A DNA stretch of 64,000 bases from Geobacillus thermodenitrificans subsp. thermodenitrificans DSM 465 (GTDB taxonomy: Bacteria; Bacillota; Bacilli; Bacillales; Anoxybacillaceae). Shown piece by piece: positions 1 to 8,028 of this stretch (the first letter of the stretch is position 1; every line of letters starts with the position of its first letter). Made by a program: the position numbers and the translations under genes. The notes under the pieces are model-generated. The model saw nothing but the letters and a program-made list of their open reading frames with translations, had not been told where the DNA came from and did not search any database. Location: NCBI RefSeq assembly GCF_000496575.1, contig NZ_AYKT01000002.1:248001-312000 (forward strand), given 5' to 3'.

Positions 1-1
1 G

Positions 2-1948
2 CCGAACACCGCAGATGTCGTTTATGCCGACCCAAAAAAGGGAGCGATCACTTCCGTTTCCGAGAAGAAAATTGAAGGATGGGCGACCGCTCCGGGAGAA
101 GGTGATGGAAAAGGCAACAGCATTCGCTTTTTTGAGGTTCGCATTCAGCTGAAAGGACAAAACGGCACTGCTGTCAGCTACCGGACGGAAGCGGTGGAAG
201 TAGAGCCGGATCGGAACGGCGAGAAAAAGTATACATTTTCGCTCGATATGCGCGGCAAATGGCCATCGGCTCCGGGAACAACGGCCACTTATGAAATCGT
301 TGTCGATGCTTACCGGGTGTTAGGAAACGGACAAGAAGAGGTGTATTTTTCATTTCCGGAGCCGCCTTATGAATATACGAGGCAAACGGAGACGAGCACG
401 GCGAAATTGGATTTTTCCCTCTCATTTTCACAGCCAGAATACGCCAAGCCGCCAGACGGCGATGCCCAAGGACGACTCGATGTGACGCTCATCCCGCAAG
501 GTGGGGTTCCGGCGCCTGTTCGCCCGCCGATCGATGTCGTGTTTGTGATGGACGTGTCAGGCTCCATGACGACGATGAAGCTGCAAAGCGCCAAATCCGC
601 TTTGCAGGCAGCGGTGAATTATTTCAAAACCAATTATCATCCAAATGATCGGTTTGCTCTGATTCCGTTTTCTGATGACGTGAAGGCAACAAGTGTTGTT
701 CCGTTCGGATCGAAATCAAATGTTATCAGTCAATTAGACGCCATACTTGATGAAGGAAACCGTTTGACGGCCAACGGCGGGACGAACTACTCGGCTGCCT
801 TGTCGTTGGCTCAGTCGTATTTTAACGATCCAGAGCGGAAAAAGTACATTATCTTTTTGACTGATGGAATGCCGACTGTGCTAAACACAACGAGTTCGAT
901 TACACATAAGGAAATTAAGAAAGGTTTTAAAGATGATGGTGAAAAAATCACCGCTTCCCTACCGCTCATATATGGATTGTACAGCGACGGAAAAATGACG
1001 AGCATCAGCTTTACCGATAAGGACGGTTATGACCGGCTATTTTACAACAATCATATCGATTATGTGAATGGGTGGCTGTTTTCCAACGATAACGGCTATT
1101 CGTTCACTTATGCCTGGGGTGAAGGGAAGGCTTACGGTGATGCCGTCAATGTGGCAAAAACGCTTGTCATGAACAACATCACGCTGTATTCGATCGGTTT
1201 TGGCAACAATCACGAGGTCGATATGGACTATTTGCGAGCACTGTCGACGACAGCAGGAGGGGAAGTGCGGCAAGGAACACCGCAAAACTTGACTGAGCTG
1301 TTTCAACGGTTTTCACAAATGCCCACCGATCCGACTTTAACGGGAACGGTTCGTATTCCGCTTGCTTCCTTTGGAGGCAATGTGACCATTACAGAAAACG
1401 GCCAAGTATGGCTAGATGAAGACAAACAAAACGCGTATATTTCGTTTTCGATTCCGTATGAAGTCGGGAAGCCAGCGCCGGCGCCGATTACGATTCCGGT
1501 TTCCGTCTCCTTTAAGCAAAAAGGGACATATACGTTTACGGCCGAACTAACGTACCGTGATGTATACGGGCAGTTGCAGCCGGCAGTGACCAAAACTGCG
1601 ACGGTCATAGTGAAAGATGCATACGTGCCGCTCGAACGGATGGAGTTTCCCCGGGTGCTGTACATGGAAGTTGGCGAACGGCTTGAAGTAATGCCGCAGC
1701 TTCGCTTCATTCCAGACAATGCGACCGATCAAACGCTTCGCTCCGTTGAATCGTCCGCACCGGAGTATGTCGAGGTTGTCCGTGAAAACGGCGAGTGGGT
1801 TTTGGTTGCCAACGATGTCGGTTATGCGACGGTGACGGCGACTGCTAATGCGAAAACGAGCGATCATCAGCCGATTCGGGCGAGCGTGACGGTGATTGTT
1901 CGCGAACCGGAAGATCACGGTGATAACGACGGGCGAAACCGATGGTAA
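2..1948 (+). CDS. vWA-domain surface protein with C-terminal Ig-like domain (5' end outside window)
   Basis: The reading frame is open from base 2, so the gene begins before the window; an internal ATG at 194 is not needed as a start. A von Willebrand factor A domain starts near base 530. Its metal-ion-dependent adhesion site is complete: DVSGS at 551-565, a GGT threonine near 780 and LTDG near 857-868. After a beta-rich stretch the end (about 1615-1900) resembles a bacterial Ig-like (Big) fold. vWA proteins of this kind bind ligands at the cell surface. It converges on a prepilin operon, and vWA subunits occur as type IV pilus tip adhesins in other bacteria, so an adhesin role is plausible. 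That is inference: the N-terminus, where a signal peptide or prepilin motif would be, cannot be seen. Confidence 0.85.
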   Translation, partial: PNTADVVYADPKKGAITSVSEKKIEGWATAPGEGDGKGNSIRFFEVRIQLKGQNGTAVSYRTEAVEVEPDRNGEKKYTFSLDMRGKWPSAPGTTATYEIVVDAYRVLGNGQEEVYFSFPEPPYEYTRQTETSTAKLDFSLSFSQPEYAKPPDGDAQGRLDVTLIPQGGVPAPVRPPIDVVFVMDVSGSMTTMKLQSAKSALQAAVNYFKTNYHPNDRFALIPFSDDVKATSVVPFGSKSNVISQLDAILDEGNRLTANGGTNYSAALSLAQSYFNDPERKKYIIFLTDGMPTVLNTTSSITHKEIKKGFKDDGEKITASLPLIYGLYSDGKMTSISFTDKDGYDRLFYNNHIDYVNGWLFSNDNGYSFTYAWGEGKAYGDAVNVAKTLVMNNITLYSIGFGNNHEVDMDYLRALSTTAGGEVRQGTPQNLTELFQRFSQMPTDPTLTGTVRIPLASFGGNVTITENGQVWLDEDKQNAYISFSIPYEVGKPAPAPITIPVSVSFKQKGTYTFTAELTYRDVYGQLQPAVTKTATVIVKDAYVPLERMEFPRVLYMEVGERLEVMPQLRFIPDNATDQTLRSVESSAPEYVEVVRENGEWVLVANDVGYATVTATANAKTSDHQPIRASVTVIVREPEDHGDNDGRNRW

Positions 1949-2019
1949 TCGACATCAACACAACTAAGCTTGTTGACGAGATCAAATGATATCGACAAAT
2001 TAGTGGAGGTTTTTCCGTA

Positions 2020-2056
2020 AAAAAGGGCGGCCAGATCGACCTAGCCGCCTTTTTCT
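2020..2056. terminator. Bidirectional terminator between convergent genes
   Basis: GGCGGC (2026-2031) pairs with GCCGCC (2044-2049), flanked by an A tract on the left and a T tract on the right. It can therefore end transcription of both the vWA gene and the leftward prepilin operon. Confidence 0.8.
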
Positions 2057-3634
2057 TTATTCTACTTTCAACCGGTCTACAACGAGGGACAACCGTTTGA
2101 CAAACGGAAGACCTTCCCCGCGGTCGATCAGCACTTGCGGGTCGTGACGGATGACGAGACGCGACTGGCCGATGTCGTCATCCGGAGCTGGAATGAACGA
2201 CAATCCGTTTTCCGCCCGGCCGCGATAAGCGTTGACGACAAGGCCGGATATGTCAGCATCCGGTGCGTGTTTGGATGCATCGCCGCGTGCGAACAAGCCG
2301 CCTTGAATATGAATGTACGAGCCAACCGCATAGACTGTGGCATTGCTGCTCGTGTAAAAATAGCCTTTTAAGTTCGGCTGCCGCGGAAACGAATTATGAA
2401 ACTCATTAATGCGCGCCAGCTCAAGCGGACCGTCGGATAACAGGACAAGCTCTTTTCCGTCCCAATCGCTAATGTCAGCGTCATAAATGAGCGTGCGCCC
2501 GGTGACATATACAGAGGCGTCAAACGCGACATTTCCTTGAATCGTTAAATCACCGAGCACGATCAAATTGCCGCGCACTTTTGTCGGCGTCTGTGCCGTA
2601 TTGCCTAAAAACAAATCGCCGTTGACGATGAGCCAATGTTTCTTTAGGTCAATTTCCCCATGATCAACAAAAAACGAGGAAACTTCTGGATGATAAAGCA
2701 GGACAGACTGATGCCACGAACCGTCGAGCAGTGGCTCAATGTCATCCACCAACGTTAGGCGGTCTTCGAGCATCGAAAGCATGTCTGGAATGCCCTTATC
2801 AATCCATTGTTCGTATTCATCGCTAAACGTTTCGATACCTGCCGCATTAAGCAGCTTATCTTTCACCGTCCAGTTAAAATCAACGTCAATAAAATCGTCT
2901 GTTTCTTTTTGTACGGTCGCTCCCTCTAAACCAAAGGAAAAGTGAATTGACTGTCGAAGAAACGTTCCTGACGCCCTTTGATAGCAGTCAGCTCCGCTTT
3001 TGCAAGAGAACATCTCTCCTTGAACAAGCCAGGCATTGTCGGCCGAAAGGGAAGGAAAAGAAGTCGGTTCGGTCCGGCGTTGTGAATGGTCGATATAGTT
3101 GGCGGCGTTCGTGACATAGGCATCGTTGCCCGCATACACATGTCCGTCGATATATGCGCCGCCGTTGACAGCCAAGTCCTCCGCCGAGCCGAGGGCGTAT
3201 TTTAAAAAACTTGGCGTGTTGGAGATAATGACGCGCCGCGTGACCGTTTTGCTCCCATGCGGCTTCGAAATATAGAAAACGCGGGTAAACAGCTTTTGCC
3301 GGTCGATCCCTTCTTCCTCAGTCGCATCGTGGATAGTGACTCCATATCGCTGTTCAAATGCGGACAGCCAACGGCTTAAATCATCGTCAAAGCGCACCGG
3401 CGTAGAAAGGACAAAATCCGGCTTGGCGATGGTCGCTTTTAAGGAGGCGACCGTTTCGTCGATGGCGTTGGCGGCTTCGTGAAACGATTCGATATCTTCG
3501 ACGCGCACGTCAGTAAATCGCGCCTGTTGAGCGGCAACCGCTAAAATCGTTAAGCCGAGCAAAAAGAAGATGGTGATGACAAGCATCGTTGTCACTAAAC
3601 TGTAGCCGGCCTCGTTTAGACGCAGGCGGTTCAT
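2057..3634 (-). CDS. PilX-like prepilin with beta-helix-like C-terminal region
   Basis: A 525-residue protein that starts with a prepilin-like segment: a short charged leader, EAGYSLV, then about 22 hydrophobic residues. Such proteins are processed by prepilin peptidase and incorporated in, or prime, a pilus. The body is unusually long. Around residues 335-400 it has short repeated strands with regular turns (for example KVRGNLIVLGDLTIQGN), as in parallel beta-helix or polymer-forming proteins, and a similar glycine-rich stretch follows near 430-470. It is the last gene of a leftward operon, 15 bases after the PilW-like gene, and ends at the bidirectional terminator. The order PilV-PilW-PilX matches minor pilin operons that build a tip complex. 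The cleavage site (G then Y) is less canonical than in the two partner genes. The exact function is unknown. Confidence 0.8.
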   Translation of the reverse strand: MNRLRLNEAGYSLVTTMLVITIFFLLGLTILAVAAQQARFTDVRVEDIESFHEAANAIDETVASLKATIAKPDFVLSTPVRFDDDLSRWLSAFEQRYGVTIHDATEEEGIDRQKLFTRVFYISKPHGSKTVTRRVIISNTPSFLKYALGSAEDLAVNGGAYIDGHVYAGNDAYVTNAANYIDHSQRRTEPTSFPSLSADNAWLVQGEMFSCKSGADCYQRASGTFLRQSIHFSFGLEGATVQKETDDFIDVDFNWTVKDKLLNAAGIETFSDEYEQWIDKGIPDMLSMLEDRLTLVDDIEPLLDGSWHQSVLLYHPEVSSFFVDHGEIDLKKHWLIVNGDLFLGNTAQTPTKVRGNLIVLGDLTIQGNVAFDASVYVTGRTLIYDADISDWDGKELVLLSDGPLELARINEFHNSFPRQPNLKGYFYTSSNATVYAVGSYIHIQGGLFARGDASKHAPDADISGLVVNAYRGRAENGLSFIPAPDDDIGQSRLVIRHDPQVLIDRGEGLPFVKRLSLVVDRLKVE

Positions 3635-3649
3635 CGAGCTTCCCCCCCC

Positions 3650-4225
3650 TTAAAAGCCGAACTCCGTTTTTAATGTAAACGGTTGTACATACAGCCAGCT
3701 ATCCGGATCGGCGTGTTTGCGGTCTTGCACGGTGAGCTTCATCGTGACCACACCGCTGCGGCAAATATGCGCTTCCCCCTTTTTTTCTTCGCGCAGGCAA
3801 CGGAGCGAAAGTGTGGAATCGGCGGCCAGCGACAGGCGTGATGAGGAAATGGCTTCCCCATTGATCGCAAGCGCCCCGTCTTCAATCGAAATCGTCAGTG
3901 CGGCACCGTCCTTTTTTTGTTCAGCAACAAATCCAGACAAGGTGTCAATCCATTGTTGTCGGTCCTCAATGAAGGTTAACGTCTGTTCATTGCTTACGCT
4001 TAGATCAACGCCATCGGGAGCGAGTTCGTACAGCTTGTTCATCATCATGGCGACGGCATAGTCCGCCTCACTGCGCAGTTCGTTCTCGATGCCGATCCGT
4101 TGATAGGCGCGAATGCCGGTCAGAAAGACGGTATAAATGGCGCCGATGATGAGCAGCGAAATGGAGACGGCAGCAAGCAGCTCAACAAGCGTCATCCCAG
4201 CTTGGGCTTTAGCGGATCGTCTCAT
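3650..4225 (-). CDS. PilW/PulJ-like minor prepilin
   Basis: A 191-residue prepilin. A ten-residue basic leader ends in glycine and is followed by MTLVELLAAVSISLLIIGA, a class III signal with glutamate at mature position 5 and a hydrophobic helix. The globular part is short and has no motif I recognise. The product should be cleaved by the prepilin peptidase encoded at 12521-13276 and act as a minor pilin. Its start overlaps the end of the preceding gene by 17 bases, which suggests translational coupling. Middle gene of the leftward trio. Confidence 0.85.
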   Translation of the reverse strand: MRRSAKAQAGMTLVELLAAVSISLLIIGAIYTVFLTGIRAYQRIGIENELRSEADYAVAMMMNKLYELAPDGVDLSVSNEQTLTFIEDRQQWIDTLSGFVAEQKKDGAALTISIEDGALAINGEAISSSRLSLAADSTLSLRCLREEKKGEAHICRSGVVTMKLTVQDRKHADPDSWLYVQPFTLKTEFGF

Positions 4226-4820
4226 CAGTGATTACTCCTTCCACCCACTCCGCCTCTTCGGACCGATCGCCCCAGCGGACGATCACATACATTTTCAACG
4301 CATACTGTTCCAAGCCAAGTTCAGACTGCCGCACTTTTTCCGCTTCTTCGCTGATCCGTTCGCGCAGTGAACGTGGGAACTCCTCAGGAGGGGATGAGGT
4401 GAGTTGTTCCCAGAGTGTTCGTTCATACGGAATGAGAAAAACAGCGACCCGCCCGTTATCGTAAATGACATTATTGATCATCGGGGAGAATTGGGCTCGG
4501 CATACGTCCGGCTCAGGGAAAATGGCCGCATGTTCACAATCGACCCCCGTCAGTTTTACAAATGGCGTTTGTTCGTTGGTCGATTGGCGGACATGTTGTT
4601 CGAGCGCAGAGAAGTTCAATTTTCCCATATATACAGCGACGCCGCGGGCGATATTGATCGCGACCGTGCGCCCTTGGTTGTAGGACGTATATGTCATCGC
4701 GTTCGTAAAAAAGTAGAACAAGCCGATCACCACGCCTGATAATAGGGTAATGGCGAGCAGTGTTTCGATGAGGGTGAATCCCTCTTTTTGATAAAATGTA
4801 CGAAAATTGTACCAATACAT
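4209..4820 (-). CDS. PilV-like minor prepilin
   Basis: A 203-residue prepilin and first gene of the leftward operon. A 14-residue leader ending in KEG precedes FTLIETLLAITLLSGVVIG, with glutamate at mature position 5. The body has two cysteines near residues 95-110 (VDCEHA and DVCRA) that could form a disulphide. A GAAGG ribosome site lies just upstream. The intergenic region to the divergent gene at 4945 is AT-rich and should hold both promoters; TATAAT on the minus strand near 4855-4860 is the clearest -10 candidate. Confidence 0.85.
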   Translation of the reverse strand: MYWYNFRTFYQKEGFTLIETLLAITLLSGVVIGLFYFFTNAMTYTSYNQGRTVAINIARGVAVYMGKLNFSALEQHVRQSTNEQTPFVKLTGVDCEHAAIFPEPDVCRAQFSPMINNVIYDNGRVAVFLIPYERTLWEQLTSSPPEEFPRSLRERISEEAEKVRQSELGLEQYALKMYVIVRWGDRSEEAEWVEGVITDETIR

Positions 4821-4944
4821 TCGTCACAACCTTCTTTCAAAATATGTAATTTTATTATACAATAAGTTAAAATTACTATGTAGATTTTTAGGATAATAGG
4901 GTGATAAGTCATACATTTGTAATCGTTGCGCCGGGAAGGAACGG

Positions 4945-6291
4945 ATGGGCATGTGGAAAGAGGCGGTTATTTATCTTGCGGCATTCATACTGGCTCTTTT
5001 GGCGATTTGGTTGTTGCCGCTTGGGTTCAGTCGAGCCGGGGGTGCAGTAGTTGTCGCAGTTGCGTTTCTCATCGCGGTATTAGCTCGACTGGCCGAATCG
5101 GTCGTGCCGCTTTGGCAAATCGTGCTGTTGCTCGGGCTCTTGCTGGCTGCGGTTTCGTATTTATTCGACCGCCGGTTTGGCACGGTCCTCTATCGGTCGG
5201 TAACGGAAAAGGAAGAAGATGACGAGACGAATGATGCTCGGATAGAAAAAACGGTGCGCTTGATGAAGCCGATAGACCATAACGACAAAGAAGCGGATCA
5301 GCGTGAGGCAAATGACTTGAACGACGGACGCCAGCAAACAGCGTTCAGGCAGGAACACGGACATGTCGCTCCTGAGGTTGCTTTGCCAAATGCAGCGGTG
5401 CGCCTTCATGACGGTTTGGAAGCGGACGAACCCGCTTCAGACGGGCTTGAACCAGCGCTGAAAGATTCGGCTTCAGCGTTGAACGAACCGACGACCGCTG
5501 TCGATGAGCCGAGGCTGTCTTCAGATGAATCGATGTTAAGGTTAGATGACCTAGGGACAGCTTTAGGTGAGCTAGGGGCAGCGGTCAAACATGCTGAGGA
5601 CTTCGAACGGGAAAAAGAGCGTACGGAACGTTCTGCCGCGCTGCTGTCGGAATTGGCAAGCCATGCGGAACAACGTGTGCCTTTCTCTTTGGAGTCCATT
5701 GCCTTGGGGGAAGATCGCAGGGCGGTTGAGCGTGAAGAAGAGCGCTCCGCCTTTTCGCCTGCCTTGCTTCCGATGCAGGTGGACGATGAGGAGCAACCTT
5801 CCGATTCCGCTTTTGAGTCGGTCATTGCAGCTGATGAGCCGGCACGCCCCTCGCATGACTGGCTCGATGAGCTGCCGGTCGCTATGACGCCAGATATCGA
5901 AGCAGCGGCGTTGCAGGCGGAAGCAGCCGCTGGCTCCCTAGCGAATGATCACGATGACTGCGATTTGTTGCAGGCAATCGATCGGAGTGACGCCGCTTCC
6001 CTGTTGACTTTTTTTGAAGCAGATAACGACTATGGCGATGAAAGCGAGCTCATTTCCGAGCAGGAAGCGTTGCTTGAGTGGACGTCTGTGAAAGATGCGC
6101 CGCCGGACATAACACAAGTTTCGCTGTCGGAAGTGGGTAGCGTTACTGAGCAAATAGGGGAAACGGATGAGGAAAACGCACTGTTTGAGCAACAAGGAGA
6201 GCGACAAACAAAGCAGAACCGACAAGCTGGGGTCGGATACTGCGAGCTCGAGGAAGATAGGCGAACCGGCAGGAAGAGAGGGAGCGAATAA
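4945..6291 (+). CDS. Membrane protein with long acidic tail; 5' part of a disrupted gene
   Basis: The 448-residue frame begins with three hydrophobic segments (about residues 7-25, 30-50 and 54-75) and continues as a long acidic, low-complexity region rich in Glu, Asp and Ala. I do not recognise the family. GGAAGGA at 4934-4940 could serve ATG 4945 or, with better spacing, ATG 4951. The stop at 6289 appears premature: the same frame continues with protein-like sequence to 6525, then resumes in the next frame to a stop at 6641, only 17 bases before the next gene (see the pseudogene entry). The gene leads the rightward pilus operon, so a link to pilus assembly at the membrane is possible but unproven. 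Whether the shortened product is still made cannot be told from sequence. Confidence 0.6.
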   Translation: MGMWKEAVIYLAAFILALLAIWLLPLGFSRAGGAVVVAVAFLIAVLARLAESVVPLWQIVLLLGLLLAAVSYLFDRRFGTVLYRSVTEKEEDDETNDARIEKTVRLMKPIDHNDKEADQREANDLNDGRQQTAFRQEHGHVAPEVALPNAAVRLHDGLEADEPASDGLEPALKDSASALNEPTTAVDEPRLSSDESMLRLDDLGTALGELGAAVKHAEDFEREKERTERSAALLSELASHAEQRVPFSLESIALGEDRRAVEREEERSAFSPALLPMQVDDEEQPSDSAFESVIAADEPARPSHDWLDELPVAMTPDIEAAALQAEAAAGSLANDHDDCDLLQAIDRSDAASLLTFFEADNDYGDESELISEQEALLEWTSVKDAPPDITQVSLSEVGSVTEQIGETDEENALFEQQGERQTKQNRQAGVGYCELEEDRRTGRKRGSE

Positions 6292-6643
6292 CCTGAAGAG
6301 CAATAGGAAGAAGACAGACGGCTGAACCGGAAAACGGTGCGCACAGAAGGCGTGCCGCTGGGTATCTTGCAATGGTGTCTTAATTACCGCTGTTTTAATG
6401 CTGCCGTCTACGCTCGCTGCCTTTATCGACACTTGAGCGCGCTGCTTTCCGATTGCGATTATTACATATTGGCTCGTTTGTGAATGGAACATTATGTAAT
6501 AGAACGACGGGTCGACAAGTTATGATGCAGATGCACGCCTATTATTCGTTGTCAGAACAACGCTTCACAAAGAGGGTGTGCACAAGTTGCAAGAAGCAGG
6601 TCCGGGTGTCATCGTCAATATCTCAATGAATATGGAAGCATAA
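6292..6643 (+). pseudogene. Broken 3' continuation of the 4945 gene
   Basis: In the same frame as the 4945 gene, past its TAA (6289) and a TAG (6304), a 58-codon stretch reads like protein (for example HLSALLSDCDYYILARL). It meets a TGA at 6481, continues with MEHYVIERRVDKL, and stops at 6523. A one-base shift at about 6520 joins it smoothly to YDADARLLFVVRTTLH and then HKLQEAGPGVIVNISMN, ending at TAA 6641. The end lies directly before the ribosome site of the next operon gene, where an intact operon gene would end. At least three stops and one frameshift separate the pieces, so this is decayed coding sequence, or, less likely, sequencing error. Confidence 0.65.
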
Positions 6644-6660
6644 CAGGAGGAGGGTCGGCA

Positions 6661-8028
6661 GTGGAAAAAGCGACCCCGTGGAAATTGTTCGCTGTGATGG
6701 CCGTTTGTACGATCTATTTTATTACTTTTTCGCATTTCGGCACCTTTGCCTATAATGCGTTAATTCCGGATGACGGCCGCTTAAGTGCGGGAACGGCAGT
6801 CGGACCGGTTTCATTGGCGAATATGACAGTGCCCGAAGCCTATCAGGCAGTGGCTGAACGGGTAAACGAGTGGAAGGCGACCGCTTCCATTCCGTTGCGA
6901 TATCAAGAAAAACAGATCGACCTGTCGGCGGATGTTTTTACGTTTCGTCTCGAAGAAAGTGTGAAGCGGCTCATTGATGGGAAGCACACCCCGCTTCTCG
7001 TTATCGTGGATTTGGAAAAGTGTTTCAAAGCAGTGGAAGCCGTCGTTCCGCCGGCAGCACTTGAGGTGTATGATGTCAAGCAGCTTGGAAAGGATTTAGA
7101 GAAGTGGGCGACTCGACTGCAGTCACCGTCTTCTCCCGTTGATTTAGCACGCTACATATCGTTTCCGGACGGGAACGAGCCGGTTGTCAGTGAAGCAGCT
7201 GTACCGTTGTCTGATGCGGCGGCTGCCCGCTGGCTGTCGACGGAGCGGCGTGCGACGATCAAAGCGGGGCAGCTGTTTTCGCTTGATGATTGGCTTAAAA
7301 AGGAAAAGGCGGATTTCAGTGATGGAGCGGCCGATTTGATCGCTTCGGCGGTTTATCAAGCGGTGCTAAAAACGAATTTTGCTATTGCCGAGCGCTACAC
7401 GAGCCGCACGCTGCCCGACGGAGTAACGCCCGGTTTTGAAGCGGCCATCAGCAATGGCCGCGATTTGGAATGGCTCAATCCAAACACAACTGATTACACG
7501 CTTTGGCTTCGGTATGACGGGCAAAGCGTACACGCTGAGATCTCCGGCTTGCCATTTGTCTATCAATATATCATTCGCACCGGTGAAGCGGTGAACATCG
7601 AACCGCGCACAGTTGTTCAATATGATGCGCGCTTGGCGCCGGGGGATAAGCAAACGAAACAAATGGGCCGCTTGGGGCTGTTTGTCGAGGTGACGCGCGA
7701 GGTGCGCGACGGGCCGCGTCTCGTCCGCAAGGAAACGGTCAGTGAAGATTTTTATCCACCGACATACACGATTGAAGTGCGCGGTCTCGAGATCCCGAAA
7801 AGCAGCGTCGAGCCAAGCAGTGATGAGGAAGGCGAAAGCGGCGAATCAACGGAAAGCGAAAACGGTGAATCGATGGAATCACCGAACCCGACAGCAACAG
7901 AAAATAGCGAAGAGAATACAAAGGACAAACCGGTGCCAAAAGAAGGCGATGAAGCGGACAGCCGTGAAAATGCGCCTACTGCCAGCGGTAAAGGGGAGAC
8001 GGAAGCGAGCGGAGGGGGAGAAAAATGA
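6661..8028 (+). CDS. VanW/G5-like exported protein of the pilus operon
   Basis: A 455-residue protein with GTG start behind AGGAGGAGG. One hydrophobic segment (residues 10-30) should act as a signal anchor, placing the rest outside the membrane. The middle (about 270-370) resembles VanW-family and adjoining G5-like domains, which occur in cell-wall-associated proteins and are thought to contact peptidoglycan; the C-terminal 70 residues are a Ser/Glu/Gly-rich tail. It is translationally coupled to pilB through an ATGA overlap. A plausible role is to help the pilus cross or anchor in the thick Gram-positive wall, but that is inferred from position only. The family call rests on general resemblance. 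Confidence 0.65.
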   Translation: MEKATPWKLFAVMAVCTIYFITFSHFGTFAYNALIPDDGRLSAGTAVGPVSLANMTVPEAYQAVAERVNEWKATASIPLRYQEKQIDLSADVFTFRLEESVKRLIDGKHTPLLVIVDLEKCFKAVEAVVPPAALEVYDVKQLGKDLEKWATRLQSPSSPVDLARYISFPDGNEPVVSEAAVPLSDAAAARWLSTERRATIKAGQLFSLDDWLKKEKADFSDGAADLIASAVYQAVLKTNFAIAERYTSRTLPDGVTPGFEAAISNGRDLEWLNPNTTDYTLWLRYDGQSVHAEISGLPFVYQYIIRTGEAVNIEPRTVVQYDARLAPGDKQTKQMGRLGLFVEVTREVRDGPRLVRKETVSEDFYPPTYTIEVRGLEIPKSSVEPSSDEEGESGESTESENGESMESPNPTATENSEENTKDKPVPKEGDEADSRENAPTASGKGETEASGGGEK

